64,000 nucleotides of DNA from Paenibacillus sp. SYP-B3998 (GTDB taxonomy: Bacteria; Bacillota; Bacilli; Paenibacillales; NBRC-103111). The DNA lies in contig NZ_JAAIKC010000018.1 of the NCBI RefSeq assembly GCF_010820665.1, positions 1 to 64,000 of the forward strand, in the 5' to 3' direction. Below are positions 54,328-63,641 of this stretch, one piece after another. The notes under the pieces were generated by a model, which did no database searches, was not told the origin of the DNA, and saw nothing but the letters and a program-made list of their open reading frames with translations. The stretch's first letter is position 1, and each line of letters starts with the position of its first letter. The translations under genes and the position numbers were made by a program.

Positions 54328-54597
54328 TTAATTATCCTTACGCCATCTTCTTAACTTAGGTATATTCCTCGTAAAAAAGCCTGTCAGGAACCTCGGAAAA
54401 CCAAACGCTACAAGCTTCTGCTTGACTCTATCTTTCATTTGATCGACGGTTAGTTCCGGTAAGATAAACTCACCTTTCTCATAACAATGGCTGCAGTAGA
54501 CTTTACTCTTTGCGCCATTCTTCTCCGTACCGCCCCCTTGTTCGTCACGAGTGAGCGGCATGCCGCAGCTTTGGCAATTTTTATAAGAAGCTTCCAT
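54328..54597 (-). CDS. Small zinc-ribbon protein
   Basis: An 89-residue protein whose N-terminal half has CQSCGMPL and YCSHCYEKGEF, two CxxC knuckles typical of the putative zinc-ribbon family (PF12674 type). The C-terminal half is basic (IPKLRRWRKDN) and could contact nucleic acid or membrane. Function is unknown. The start follows AGGGGAT. It is convergent with the CBS gene and divergent from hprK. Confidence 0.82.
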   Translation of the reverse strand: MEASYKNCQSCGMPLTRDEQGGGTEKNGAKSKVYCSHCYEKGEFILPELTVDQMKDRVKQKLVAFGFPRFLTGFFTRNIPKLRRWRKDN

Positions 54598-54831
54598 TCT
54601 TAATCCCCTTGTCTATTATGTAGTGTAGTCACTTGTCTTTATCCTATGATTGTCTTTTGCTCATACAACTAAACCTTTCTTCCACAGCAGAGAGGCTACT
54701 GTTCTTGTGCGAAGTAATTTCTTATTCACGAGATATTATATCTTAGTTTTAATAAAAACGTTTCCAACGCAGGAGTCAAGCCCTCTTGTAGCGAAACTAT
54801 GAATACGATTTAGAACTAGGAGGAACGATTG

Positions 54832-55746
54832 GTGAAGCCTATCACAGTCAAGGATTTAGTTGAACGCTTCTCGCTGGAAGTGCTTACCGGACATTCAGAA
54901 ATGCATCGTACCATTTCTAAAACAAGGGCCCATCGCCCCGGCTTGGAATTTGTCGGCTATTTCGAGTATTTCCCGCAAGAACATGTTCAGCTTTTAGGCA
55001 GGAAAGAAATCACCTACCTGCATAAGTTAAGCGAGCATGAAAGAAATCTCCATATCGGTAATATTGTCAAATACCACCCACCTTGCTTCGTCGTAACGAG
55101 AAATCAAGAGGGCTTGAAATATTTAACCAAGTACTGCGAAGAAGAGAAAATTCCGCTCTTGCGCACACCAGCCTCAACCACTAAATTCCAAGAACTTGTT
55201 GATATGTATTTAAGTAAATCGCTTGCTCAGGAAATAGCCGTCCATGGCGTGTGCGTTAATGTTTCAGGCATCGGCATCCTCTTACGAGGAAAATCAGGCG
55301 TAGGCAAAAGTGAGACGGCCCACACCTTAATCCATCGAGGACATCGACTAGTAGCAGACGACATTGTTGTGCTTAAGAAAATTAGTCCCGAGACCCTTCT
55401 TGGGACCCATAATGGCAAAACGAAGGAATTCCTTGCCCTGCGCAGCATCGGACTTGTTAATGTATCGCGCTTATATGGACGGAAGGCCTTTCAAGATGAG
55501 ACGCGAATCGTTCTGGATATCGAACTGACCAAATGGCGAGAAGATGACCTAAACAACGACTTGGAGCTGGAGCCCAAATTCACAGAATACATGGATATTC
55601 AGATTCCACATATTGAAATTCAGCTCCAACCTGGCAGAGATGTGGCCGGACTGGTCGAAGCTGCGGCCAACAACTGGTATTTGCGCCAGCAGGGCTATAG
55701 CGCTGTTGAAGAATTCATGCAGCGTTTACAAAGTGGGACGGAATGA
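54832..55746 (+). CDS. HPr kinase/phosphorylase-like protein
   Basis: A 304-residue HprK homologue. The N-terminal domain and the catalytic P-loop (GKSGVGKSETA) followed by HRGHRLVADD fit the family; AVHGV supplies the active-site His. HprK phosphorylates HPr on Ser46 and so controls carbon catabolite repression. Two features are unusual: the ExRGxGxINV signature reads ALRSIGLVNV, and the gene is not followed by lgt or ppaX, its normal operon partners. It may be a paralog with another target. The GTG at 54832 has AGGAGG eight bases upstream; a TTG one codon before is possible. Confidence 0.85.
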   Translation: MKPITVKDLVERFSLEVLTGHSEMHRTISKTRAHRPGLEFVGYFEYFPQEHVQLLGRKEITYLHKLSEHERNLHIGNIVKYHPPCFVVTRNQEGLKYLTKYCEEEKIPLLRTPASTTKFQELVDMYLSKSLAQEIAVHGVCVNVSGIGILLRGKSGVGKSETAHTLIHRGHRLVADDIVVLKKISPETLLGTHNGKTKEFLALRSIGLVNVSRLYGRKAFQDETRIVLDIELTKWREDDLNNDLELEPKFTEYMDIQIPHIEIQLQPGRDVAGLVEAAANNWYLRQQGYSAVEEFMQRLQSGTE

Positions 55747-55835
55747 GTGACAGGTAGCGACCTTAAAGAAACCTTAACTTGAAAATGCAAGCTTCGTTAA
55801 CAAGGTACAGTTAGCGGTTTAACCGATAACAAGTA

Positions 55836-55869
55836 ACAGCCCATGGAGTTCAAGAACTCCATGGGCTGT
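55836..55869 (+). terminator. strong hairpin after hprK-like gene
   Basis: Perfect 15-bp stem ACAGCCCATGGAGTT / AACTCCATGGGCTGT with a 4-base loop and a short T run. It sits about 90 bp after the stop. The 348-bp gap 55747-56094 holds nothing else convincing; a 25-codon frame at 55904-55981 lacks a ribosome site. Confidence 0.75.
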
Positions 55870-56094
55870 TTGCACGCTACTATTCATGCCGTTGAACATT
55901 AACATGCTTAAGAAAAAATCCTCAACAAGCAAGAACATCATCAAGATGGGCATCCGACAAGGATCTGCACCTCCGTCCTAGCATCCCTCAATAAAAAACC
56001 GCCAGAAAAACGAGTCGCACCTACTTTCAATTCCCCCTAATACCGTCTTAAAACTACCTATTCTACCGAAAACTGTTGATGGAGGTGTATCTTC

Positions 56095-57033
56095 ATGCAC
56101 AAAAGAAAATTACTATTCACGATCCTTTCCATCGCTATGGTCGTTCTGTTATTTTGCGGTTGGACCGCCTTCGCCGCAACCTCATCCCCTACATCGACCT
56201 CCGCGTCAGTTAAGGGTACCTTCCAATCGGTCACTTCAGACGGTACACAGGTTACTGTAACTACAAACGACGGTGATCAAACCATCCCTCTAGCCAAGTC
56301 AGTATGGGTTTATCGTAACGAGCAAAAGGCACAGCTATCCGACTTAAAGTCTGGCGATAGCCTTGAATTGATTCTTAACAGCAAGCAGCAGGCCGCTTAT
56401 GTTAAAGCCTCAACAAAGGACATAACAGCCCCTGAGCCAAAGCAACCTATCCCAGCATCACCAATACCTACGCCCACACCAGCGGCTTCCGGTGCAAGCG
56501 AATTATCTACAGGAAATCCGACCAACATGCCCGTCGCGTCCCTATCACCTTCAGCTCCACTACCTTCATCTCAAGCACCGTCTGCACAAGTGAAACAGGT
56601 GTATCCCGGTTTGGATGGCATTGATCTGAAGGTAGATGGAAAGCATTTCAAACTGCATATTCAGCAAACCCAAAGCAGCAGCGGACAGGATTATGACCTT
56701 AACATCAAGCCTGAAGGATCTGGTAACGTACACTTAAAAGGGAACGCTGCCGCAGCTTGGATAAAGGAACTTCTTTCAACCGTTGACCTTACATCCTCGA
56801 ACGCCGAACAACAGCTGTTAACAGAACTTGCCGAGCATTATGGACTGGATGCAAGTAAGCTGAATGTCCAAATGAAAGCCAGTTGGGAAAAAAACAAGGA
56901 CATTTCGAAGCAAAATAAAGATGACGACCAAGGGGAAGAACGTAAAAACCGTGATAAAAAGGTAGAAAAGGCAGAGAAAAAGGAAGATCATAAAAAGAAC
57001 GACAACCAACATGGCAGCAAGCACGAGGATTAA
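56095..57033 (+). CDS. Secreted Pro/Ser-rich protein with charged tail, unknown
   Basis: A 312-residue secreted protein. It has a signal peptide (about 1-27), a small beta-rich domain (about 38-108, VKGTFQSVTSDGTQVTV), a Pro/Ser/Ala-rich linker (about 112-165), a second globular part (about 170-260) with LLSTVDLTSSNAEQQ, and a highly charged Lys/Asp/Glu tail (about 265-312). The tail looks disordered. I do not recognise the family. It is convergent with the penicillin-binding protein, whose own tail is also His/Lys/Glu rich, so a wall-associated role is conceivable. Confidence 0.7.
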   Translation: MHKRKLLFTILSIAMVVLLFCGWTAFAATSSPTSTSASVKGTFQSVTSDGTQVTVTTNDGDQTIPLAKSVWVYRNEQKAQLSDLKSGDSLELILNSKQQAAYVKASTKDITAPEPKQPIPASPIPTPTPAASGASELSTGNPTNMPVASLSPSAPLPSSQAPSAQVKQVYPGLDGIDLKVDGKHFKLHIQQTQSSSGQDYDLNIKPEGSGNVHLKGNAAAAWIKELLSTVDLTSSNAEQQLLTELAEHYGLDASKLNVQMKASWEKNKDISKQNKDDDQGEERKNRDKKVEKAEKKEDHKKNDNQHGSKHED

Positions 57034-57034
57034 A

Positions 57035-57074
57035 ACAAGCCGTCTACATCCATTTCCGGATGCGGACGGCTTGT
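57035..57074. terminator. bidirectional terminator before the PBP gene
   Basis: ACAAGCCGTC / GACGGCTTGT outer stem with inner CATCC / GGATG stem. It closes both the secreted-protein gene and the convergent PBP gene. Confidence 0.85.
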
Positions 57075-57089
57075 TCTATTTAATCTGTT

Positions 57090-59084
57090 TTACTTCTTCT
57101 TACCTTTGCTATGACCATGATCATGCTCTGAGTTTTTTTTCTCATCCTCCCTGTCTGTTGAGACAGTCAAGGGATTCTCAGAATTTGTTGTTGAGGCTAC
57201 CTCAAGATTGGGCATGTCAAAGGCAACTATAGGCGTCTTGGCTAGCGCACGAGTCATCATTTCTCGAAAAAGGACCGCGGGCACTGCCCCTCCGGATGTC
57301 GTTAAATAATGGTTACGATCCGTACGATCGTAACCTACCCACACCGCTACCGTAAGTTCAGGCGTGTATCCTACGAACCAAGCATCCTTCGCACTGCTGG
57401 AGCCTAGTCCTTTGAACTCATCCGTACTAGGCAATTGCGTCGTACCGGATTTCCCCGCTACTGGCCGGTTCATTGCCGCATTTTTGCCCGTTCCGCTTAT
57501 TACTGCCTGCTGCAGCATGGACGTCATTGCGAAGGCTGTCTCCGGTCTCATCACTTGTGTCCCCTTAGTGCTTGCTTGAATGAGCAAATGGCCTTCTCTC
57601 GTCTCGATCTTGGTGATCGTATGCGCTTGGTGCAAAATCCCCTTCGCCGGGAAGGCGCTGAAGGCCTGTGCCATTTGAAGCGGTGATACCCCCTCCGACA
57701 GGCCGCCAAGCGCAATACCGAGCTGCCGATCCTTGGTTGGCAGTTTAATGCCTAGTGAATCGAGGAATTGGAGACCGCTATCCATACCAATCTCATGAAG
57801 AAGCCAGACAGCCGGTACGTTCCATGAGGAAACGATTGCCTCCTGCATCGTTACTTGCCCACGGGACTGATGATCCCAATCCGCAGGTTGATAACCTTCG
57901 ATGTTAAGTGGACCATCGTAAAGGGTTGATGCTGGCATAAAGCCTTTTTCAAGTGCTGGTCCGTAAACAGCAATCGGTTTGAAAGTGGAACCCGGCTGCC
58001 TTCGGAGCTGAGTCGCACGGCTAAAGCCGCGAAAAACGCCATCCCCTCGTCCTCCTGCGACTGCACGTATACCACCCGTTTGTTGATCTAAAATAACTGC
58101 GCCGCTCTGAATCAGCTGATCAGGTTTGCTTACCGGAAAGAAATTTTCATTGTTATAAACATCCGATACCGCCTGTTGCACCGAAGTGTCTAGCTCCGTA
58201 GTAATCCTCAAGCCTCCCGTTAATACCTGCTCTTCTGTAAAGCCATACACGCTAACAGCTTCATTAATTACAGCATCAACGTAGGCTGAATAACGCCCCT
58301 TCAAATCATCCCCTTTATCGCCTTTTACCACGCCGAGGGAAGCAATCTTCGCTTTCTCATACTCCCCTTGCGTAATCTTATTTTCATCACGCATCACCAA
58401 AAGTACCGTGTTTCTTCGTTCTAGTGCCTGCTCCTCATCTTGAAAGGGAGAATATTTACTTGGAGCCTTTGGGAGTGCGGCAAGAACGGCTGCCTCAGGC
58501 AGTGATAAATCCTGTACATTTTTACTAAAGTACGTTCTGGCTGCCCCTTGCACGCCCCAGCTCCCCTCTCCAAAATAAATGCTGTTCAAATACATTTCCA
58601 AGATTTCATTTTTGCTGTACGTCATGTCGATTTTAATGGCATAAGCCGCTTCCTTTAGCTTCCGCCCCATGGTTTTATCCGCATTTAAAAATAGATTCCG
58701 CGCCAGCTGCTGCGTAATCGTACTAGCTCCTTCCGAGTATCCGCCACGCAGGATATCACGCATAACTGCACGAAGTATAGACTTCAAGTCGATGCCAGAA
58801 TGCTCGTAAAATCTCCGATCTTCTACCGCCACTACAGCATCTATCAAAGATTTGGGCATTTGTGACAGCTGCACAGGATCTATCTTAGATGCAGACAGCT
58901 GCGATGCCGCCTTCCCGTTCTTATCAAGCACAAGGGTTGGCTCTGGAAGGGGTTGACTGAGCTTGGATACATCAATTCCTTGCACATATATGTACCCTGC
59001 CAAACACAGAGAGACCGCACCTACTAACACCCCTGCACATAAAGCCTTCCATAAGAAATGTTTTTTCCGAAAAATACTGTTCAT
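57090..59084 (-). CDS. Class A penicillin-binding protein (transglycosylase/transpeptidase)
   Basis: A 664-residue bifunctional peptidoglycan synthase. The N-terminal membrane anchor (about 10-32) is followed by a GT51 transglycosylase domain (about 55-240; VVAVEDRRFYEHSG with catalytic Glu and EGASTITQQLARNLF) and a transpeptidase domain (about 300-600) with the Ser nucleophile in GSTFKP (about 366), SxN in SSWN, and KSGTT (about 545). It polymerises glycan strands and crosslinks stem peptides. The C-terminal tail (about 635-664) is rich in Glu, His and Lys (HDHGHSKGKKK). The start follows AAGGAGG. Confidence 0.95.
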   Translation of the reverse strand: MNSIFRKKHFLWKALCAGVLVGAVSLCLAGYIYVQGIDVSKLSQPLPEPTLVLDKNGKAASQLSASKIDPVQLSQMPKSLIDAVVAVEDRRFYEHSGIDLKSILRAVMRDILRGGYSEGASTITQQLARNLFLNADKTMGRKLKEAAYAIKIDMTYSKNEILEMYLNSIYFGEGSWGVQGAARTYFSKNVQDLSLPEAAVLAALPKAPSKYSPFQDEEQALERRNTVLLVMRDENKITQGEYEKAKIASLGVVKGDKGDDLKGRYSAYVDAVINEAVSVYGFTEEQVLTGGLRITTELDTSVQQAVSDVYNNENFFPVSKPDQLIQSGAVILDQQTGGIRAVAGGRGDGVFRGFSRATQLRRQPGSTFKPIAVYGPALEKGFMPASTLYDGPLNIEGYQPADWDHQSRGQVTMQEAIVSSWNVPAVWLLHEIGMDSGLQFLDSLGIKLPTKDRQLGIALGGLSEGVSPLQMAQAFSAFPAKGILHQAHTITKIETREGHLLIQASTKGTQVMRPETAFAMTSMLQQAVISGTGKNAAMNRPVAGKSGTTQLPSTDEFKGLGSSSAKDAWFVGYTPELTVAVWVGYDRTDRNHYLTTSGGAVPAVLFREMMTRALAKTPIVAFDMPNLEVASTTNSENPLTVSTDREDEKKNSEHDHGHSKGKKK

Positions 59085-59181
59085 GAAGATTTCCTCCTTA
59101 CTATCGCTTATAGTTATTCGCAGCCTCTAACCAATAAGCGACGCTCACGAGGAACGTCTAGCAACTTAACGAAGAATACTT

Positions 59182-59340
59182 TTAATCTAATAAAGCGAAG
59201 AAAGCGAAAAGCCCAAACAACAAGGCTGAAGGTTTGCGAGAAAGCGTGTGCGTCCACTTCCAAGCGTCTCGATTTATCTCTTTAAGTTCTAGATTTCGTT
59301 CTCTGATTCTTTGCTCTAAAAAAAATGGATGATTTGGCAT
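59182..59340 (-). CDS. 52-residue membrane peptide
   Basis: This short gene was found by reading the gap 59085-59406. The ATG at 59340 has AAAGGAG seven bases upstream, and the frame runs 52 codons to TAA at 59182. The N-terminal half is charged and helical (LEQRIRERNLELKEINRDAW) and the C-terminal half is a single hydrophobic helix (ALLFGLFAFFALLD). A single-pass membrane peptide with a cytoplasmic amphipathic part is predicted; I know no family. It is in the same orientation as the PBP gene, about 100 bp upstream of it, and could be cotranscribed. Confidence 0.65.
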   Translation of the reverse strand: MPNHPFFLEQRIRERNLELKEINRDAWKWTHTLSRKPSALLFGLFAFFALLD

Positions 59341-59406
59341 GGGTAAACTCCTTTGATTGAAGTTGAATTACCCTCATTGTAATAAAAGAAGTATGACAGC
59401 TGCGTG

Positions 59407-60311
59407 TCATACTTCTTCGTATCGTTGACTCATTTTCGCAATTTTATTTTGTATCTGCTGCCTTAGCATCAATGGTTCGCGAACCTCTACATCTTCTCCA
59501 AAGCTTAAAATGCTTGCCACTAACCAGTCCAAGTCAGAAACATTCACTACTTTAATTGTAAGGGAACCATCTTCATTGTAAATTTTATCTTCTGCATAAA
59601 AATAATCTAATGCCTTTGCGAAGGAGCCCGTTGAGAAATGAAGGACAGCTTCCTCTATTTGGATTGGTTGGTTGCTTTCCATTGTAAGATCGTTGGGAGG
59701 GTGCGTATGGTTCTGGTAAAATAATTCGGGCAAAACAACCAATTGAGCCATTCTGGATATTTAAACATCCGATAATCCTGCCGCGTTCTACAATAGCCAT
59801 GTAAAAACCAAGCATAATATTTGAAAAGCAAGCTAACCGGTTCGACCACGCGTTCGCTTCTCTCATTTTTCCCATTCATATAACCGAAGGTTATCACGCG
59901 CCCAGAAGTAATCGCAGATCGAAGCGTATGCAAATCATCGGTTCGCCAGCTCCCAATATCCATCGTTACACGCTGCGGCCTGTTATCACGCTGTATCGTC
60001 TGGAGTCTGTGAATGGTTTCTTTCGTTGTATCATCCTTGAACACAGTTCCCGCACTGTGAAGAAGCGTGATTAGAAATTGAATATCGTTGGAGCCAAGCA
60101 AGCTTCTGTCCATCTTGTATTCTTTAATAATACCATATCCGCCGTTGACGCCTTGGAAGGACACAACAGGAATGCCTGCGGCACAAATAGCCTCAATATC
60201 GCGATAAATGGTTCTCTGAGATACCTGGTACCTTTCGGCAAGCTCGGATGCAGAAAGCACTTCATGATTCAACAAAGCGTATGTAATAGATATTAATCTT
60301 TCTATTTTCAT
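59407..60311 (-). pseudogene. WYL-domain (YafY-type) transcriptional regulator, frameshifted
   Basis: The N-terminal part from 60311 encodes a DeoR-like HTH (ERYQVSQRTIYRDIEAI) and the first half of a WYL ligand-binding domain (GYMNGKNERSERVVEPVSLL, FKYYAWFLHGYCRTRQDYRMF). At about 59755-59765 (minus strand TTTAAATATCC) the frame breaks; the next 114 codons, in the -1 frame, continue the family (SRMAQLVVLPELF through IQNKIAKMSQRYEEV). One extra A would restore a full protein of about 300 residues. Such proteins are usually transcriptional repressors or activators. A sequencing error or recent mutation are equally possible. Confidence 0.8.
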
Positions 60312-60397
60312 CTTCATCACCATTTATCGTTATAGAATACACATATACGAACATATGTTTATTATATCACAGAAATACCCATTACTTTGTCCGACTA

Positions 60398-60437
60398 AAA
60401 AAAGAGCCCTTATCTGTGGGAAATCACCCCTAACAGA
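60398..60437 (-). terminator. possible terminator after ABC transporter operon
   Basis: Minus-strand stem TCTGT-(TA)-GGG / CCC-ACAGA with a two-base bulge, followed by TAAGGGCTCTTTTTTT. It lies about 45 bp after the permease stop at 60483. Confidence 0.5.
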
Positions 60438-60482
60438 CAGGACTTCAAGTAAAATCATGACTATTGCCGAAATTGCAGCCAC

Positions 60483-61307
60483 TTATTTCAATCCGCTTAG
60501 GGCAATACCTCTAATAATGTGCTTCTGGAAAATCAGGAAAAGCACAATCAGGGGAAGTACTGAAATCCATGCGCCAGTCATAACCTGCACCCAGTTGCTA
60601 GCCGTACTCGTTTCGCTGGAGAAATAGGAGAGTCCAACAGGAATCGTATAATGCTCAGGCGTCATCGTGACAATTAACGGCCAAATATAGGCATTCCAGC
60701 TCGACAAGAAGGTCAATAAGCAGAGCGTAACCATTGCAGCTCTTACCTGTGGAAGCACAATGTGCAGCCAGATACCGAGCTCCCCCATCCCATCCATGCG
60801 AGCAGCATCTAGCAAATCCTGAGGCACTACCTCCATGAACTGCCGCATTAGAAATATACCGAACGCTGTAATGACCGTTGGAAATAAAACACCTATATAA
60901 TTATCAACCCAACCAATGCCATTCGCGAGCAAATACCAAGGAATAATCAACATTTCCGTAGGTACCATCAAGGTGCTTATAATCAAAATGAAGATAAATC
61001 CTTTGCCCCGAAAAGAAAATTTCGCCAAAATATATCCAGCCAGCGTATCAAAAAATGCAACGGTTATCGTAGTAATTACGCCAATAACAGCGCTATTCAT
61101 AAACCATTCATTAAACGCCGTCTTCTGCCAGATATCCGTAACGTTGCTCCAAGTAAAATGTTTGGGAAGGAGCGTAAGTGAATACACCTCTGTAGGCTGC
61201 TTGAAAGCCGTGGAGAGCATCCAGAGAAACGGAAAAATCATGATGACGGTACCTATAAGCAGCAGTGCATAGCTCAGACTTATGGACACTATAGGCCTCT
61301 TAATCAT
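60483..61307 (-). CDS. Carbohydrate ABC transporter permease (MalG/AraQ type)
   Basis: A 274-residue six-helix membrane protein with the EAA motif in VPQDLLDAARMDGMGELGIW, the coupling loop to the ATPase. It pairs with the MalF-type protein at 61385-62272, about 77 bp away, to import a sugar. It starts after GAAGGAG. No ATPase is encoded in the operon, so a shared MsmX-like ATPase is assumed. It closes the minus-strand operon that enters from the right window edge. Confidence 0.92.
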   Translation of the reverse strand: MIKRPIVSISLSYALLLIGTVIMIFPFLWMLSTAFKQPTEVYSLTLLPKHFTWSNVTDIWQKTAFNEWFMNSAVIGVITTITVAFFDTLAGYILAKFSFRGKGFIFILIISTLMVPTEMLIIPWYLLANGIGWVDNYIGVLFPTVITAFGIFLMRQFMEVVPQDLLDAARMDGMGELGIWLHIVLPQVRAAMVTLCLLTFLSSWNAYIWPLIVTMTPEHYTIPVGLSYFSSETSTASNWVQVMTGAWISVLPLIVLFLIFQKHIIRGIALSGLK

Positions 61308-61384
61308 TGTGCTCCTTCCCCTCCTTAGTCCCCCATAGATCTGCTAAAGATAAGCTTTTTCCGTGAGATTCAAGAGAGTTTAGT

Positions 61385-62272
61385 TTAGTATTCAACCTTC
61401 TTACTTAACACTTTCAATTGAATGAGAGAGAGCACAAGGATAATCGCGAATAAAAGGACTGTCGCCGCCGCCGCCTCTCCCATCTTGTAACTCTTGAAGG
61501 CCAGCTGATAAATGTACAAAACTAGCGTTTTCGTTGAGTCAAGAGGACCTCCCGTACCGCCTGGGCTCATATTTTTCACCTGTGTAAACGTCTGCAGGAA
61601 GTTAATGCTTGCGATAACCACCGAAAAGACGATCGTCGAATTCAGTAAGGGGAGTGTGATCTTCCTGAATTTCTGCCATGAGCCCGCTCCGTCAATTTCC
61701 GCAGCTTCATAGTACAGCGTGGGAATCCCCTCCAAGCCTGTAAGAAAAACAAGCATCTGGAACCCGATAGCTTGCCAAATCATCGTACCAATAATAACGT
61801 AGATCGCCTGATCCGGTGTGCCAAGGAACAATTGCGGGGACAATCCTAGTTGTAGCAAAATGCTATTGGCGGCTCCGTTAGGCATTAGGATCCAGCGAAA
61901 CACCCAACTGACCGCTACAATGCTTGTGACATAAGGAATAAAATATAGGGTTCGAAACAGACCTCGTAAACGGGTGATCCGTTGCAGCAGCAAAGCCACG
62001 ATCAGGCCAACAAGAAGTTGGCCCGGCACACCGACAAAGACATAAATGAACGTATTTCGCAGCGAAGCATGGAAATCTTCGTCCTGAAGAACAAATTTAA
62101 AATTGTTTAACCCAACGAAAGGCTTTGTTTCTGACAATAGATCCCACTCATGAAAGCTAACATTGAACGAGTAAAAAATGGGCAAAATTCGCACGAGCAG
62201 AAAGAATAGCAACGGAATCAATAAGCATCCGTATATGAATACATAGCGCTGATGGTTATATTTCAGCTTCAT
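61385..62272 (-). CDS. Carbohydrate ABC transporter permease (MalF/UgpA type)
   Basis: A 295-residue membrane protein with six predicted helices and an EAA-type loop (IPTLYYEAAEIDGAGSWQKF). I place the start at the ATG at 62272, which overlaps the binding-protein stop as ATGA and is preceded by TGGAG; a TTG 15 bases upstream also fits. Overlapping genes indicate one transcript and translational coupling. It forms the import channel with the MalG-type protein downstream. Confidence 0.92.
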   Translation of the reverse strand: MKLKYNHQRYVFIYGCLLIPLLFFLLVRILPIFYSFNVSFHEWDLLSETKPFVGLNNFKFVLQDEDFHASLRNTFIYVFVGVPGQLLVGLIVALLLQRITRLRGLFRTLYFIPYVTSIVAVSWVFRWILMPNGAANSILLQLGLSPQLFLGTPDQAIYVIIGTMIWQAIGFQMLVFLTGLEGIPTLYYEAAEIDGAGSWQKFRKITLPLLNSTIVFSVVIASINFLQTFTQVKNMSPGGTGGPLDSTKTLVLYIYQLAFKSYKMGEAAAATVLLFAIILVLSLIQLKVLSKKVEY

Positions 62273-63639
62273 TTTTGTTTGCTCCAATATTCATCATAGA
62301 GCTGTTGGTTCTTTTTCACGAGCTCTTCAAACGCTGTTTTCGCATCCGTTTTATTCAGCACCACTTTATCCGTCGCCTCAACGAAATTATCGCGCTCCTT
62401 CACCTCATCTACGAAGAAATGAGCATGTGCATCAGGCAGTTGTTGAATAAACGGCCCTAGAATCGGATCTTTCGCATATTTATCCTGACTGGCAACCTCT
62501 TTCTTAGCAGGTAATTCCCCTACTTTTTCCACCCATTTCTCTTCTACTTCCTTGCTCGTCAAAAACTTTAGAAAATCCGTTGCAGCCTCTAGCTTCTTAT
62601 CGGAAACCCCTTTAGTAATCGCGTTCGCCCAATAGGAAGATTGCGTAGCCTTTGCTTGATTAGCTGGTAAAGGTGCGGTGCCAAAATTAATCGTTGGCGC
62701 ATCCTTCCGAATACTGGCGAGTACGTTAGATCCGTCTATCGTAATCGCCGCGAGCCCTTTCTTAAATGCATTAATATCCGTCTCATAGAAATCCTTTTGG
62801 CCTACTTTATGCACAACGGGAATATCGGTTAGAAATTTAAAGGCTTCAAGCCCAGCAGGCGTATCGTTCCACAAATATTTTTTGTGATCGTCAGACGTAT
62901 CCTTGCCTCCTGCTTGATAAATGAGCGCATCACGATACCAGTGATGAAGCTGCGAATTCGGCTGCCAAGTTAAGCCTTCTACGACAAGCTGATCTTTTGA
63001 ATCGCGCTGCGTGAGCTTTTTAGCATAATCAATCAGTTCATCCCAAGTGGCCGGCGGCTTGTTTGGATCAAGACCGGCTGCCTTAAATAAATCTTTATTA
63101 TAGTAGAGCGCTAGAGTTCTTACAGCTGTTGGAACTGCCCAATATTTGCCGTTGATTTTCCCAGCTTCGACAACCGGGAAGAAGTCTTTTTTCAGATCAG
63201 CTTCGGAGAAGCCTTTCTCAGGAAGCGGTTGTAGGTAACCCGATTGTACATATTTGGGAATCCAACCGTAGTAAAGATTGATGATATCAGGCCCTTTTCC
63301 AGCGGGTACAAGTGTAGCTACCTTCTCGTTATATTGATCATAGGGAAAGTTCGTTTGTTTCACCGTTATGTGGGGATGTAGCTTTTGAAACTCTAGGATA
63401 AGTTCATTGACCAAGTCCACTTTTGTTGGGAACGTGTACTGCCAGTATTCAATCGTTACAGGTTCTACGCTCTTAGTCGACGCTCCCGGAGCCGCGCTTC
63501 CTGCTGGGGTGGAGGGCACTTTGGACGAAGAGACCGTTTGGGAACCAGTGGTAGAACACCCCGTTATCGCTAGAGCAGAGGCTAGTACAACAGCCGAAAC
63601 GGCCTGTGAGCTCCCCATATGGAATCGTTTGCTGCTCAT
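62269..63639 (-). CDS. Extracellular solute-binding lipoprotein (family 1)
   Basis: A 456-residue lipoprotein (lipobox ITGC, Cys28) with a Ser/Thr/Gly-rich tether and the SBP family 1 fold; family features include VTIEYWQYTFPTK near residue 60 and PDIINLYYGW further in. It collects sugar or another polyhydroxy ligand for the permeases downstream. Its start is two bases after the amidohydrolase stop, so the hydrolase and the transporter are in one operon and probably act on one substrate. Confidence 0.92.
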   Translation of the reverse strand: MSSKRFHMGSSQAVSAVVLASALAITGCSTTGSQTVSSSKVPSTPAGSAAPGASTKSVEPVTIEYWQYTFPTKVDLVNELILEFQKLHPHITVKQTNFPYDQYNEKVATLVPAGKGPDIINLYYGWIPKYVQSGYLQPLPEKGFSEADLKKDFFPVVEAGKINGKYWAVPTAVRTLALYYNKDLFKAAGLDPNKPPATWDELIDYAKKLTQRDSKDQLVVEGLTWQPNSQLHHWYRDALIYQAGGKDTSDDHKKYLWNDTPAGLEAFKFLTDIPVVHKVGQKDFYETDINAFKKGLAAITIDGSNVLASIRKDAPTINFGTAPLPANQAKATQSSYWANAITKGVSDKKLEAATDFLKFLTSKEVEEKWVEKVGELPAKKEVASQDKYAKDPILGPFIQQLPDAHAHFFVDEVKERDNFVEATDKVVLNKTDAKTAFEELVKKNQQLYDEYWSKQK

Positions 63640-63641
63640 TG

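Noticed and set aside
55904..55981. A 25-codon frame between hprK-like and the secreted-protein gene
   Set aside because: No ribosome site; amino-acid composition not persuasive.
59058..59285. A 75-codon frame on the plus strand upstream of the PBP
   Set aside because: It is antisense to the start of the PBP gene and to the 52-codon gene, with no ribosome site.
59755..59765. Programmed -1 frameshift in the WYL regulator gene
   Set aside because: The sequence around the break (GTTTAAA) does not meet the X-XXY-YYZ slippery pattern and no stimulatory hairpin was clear.
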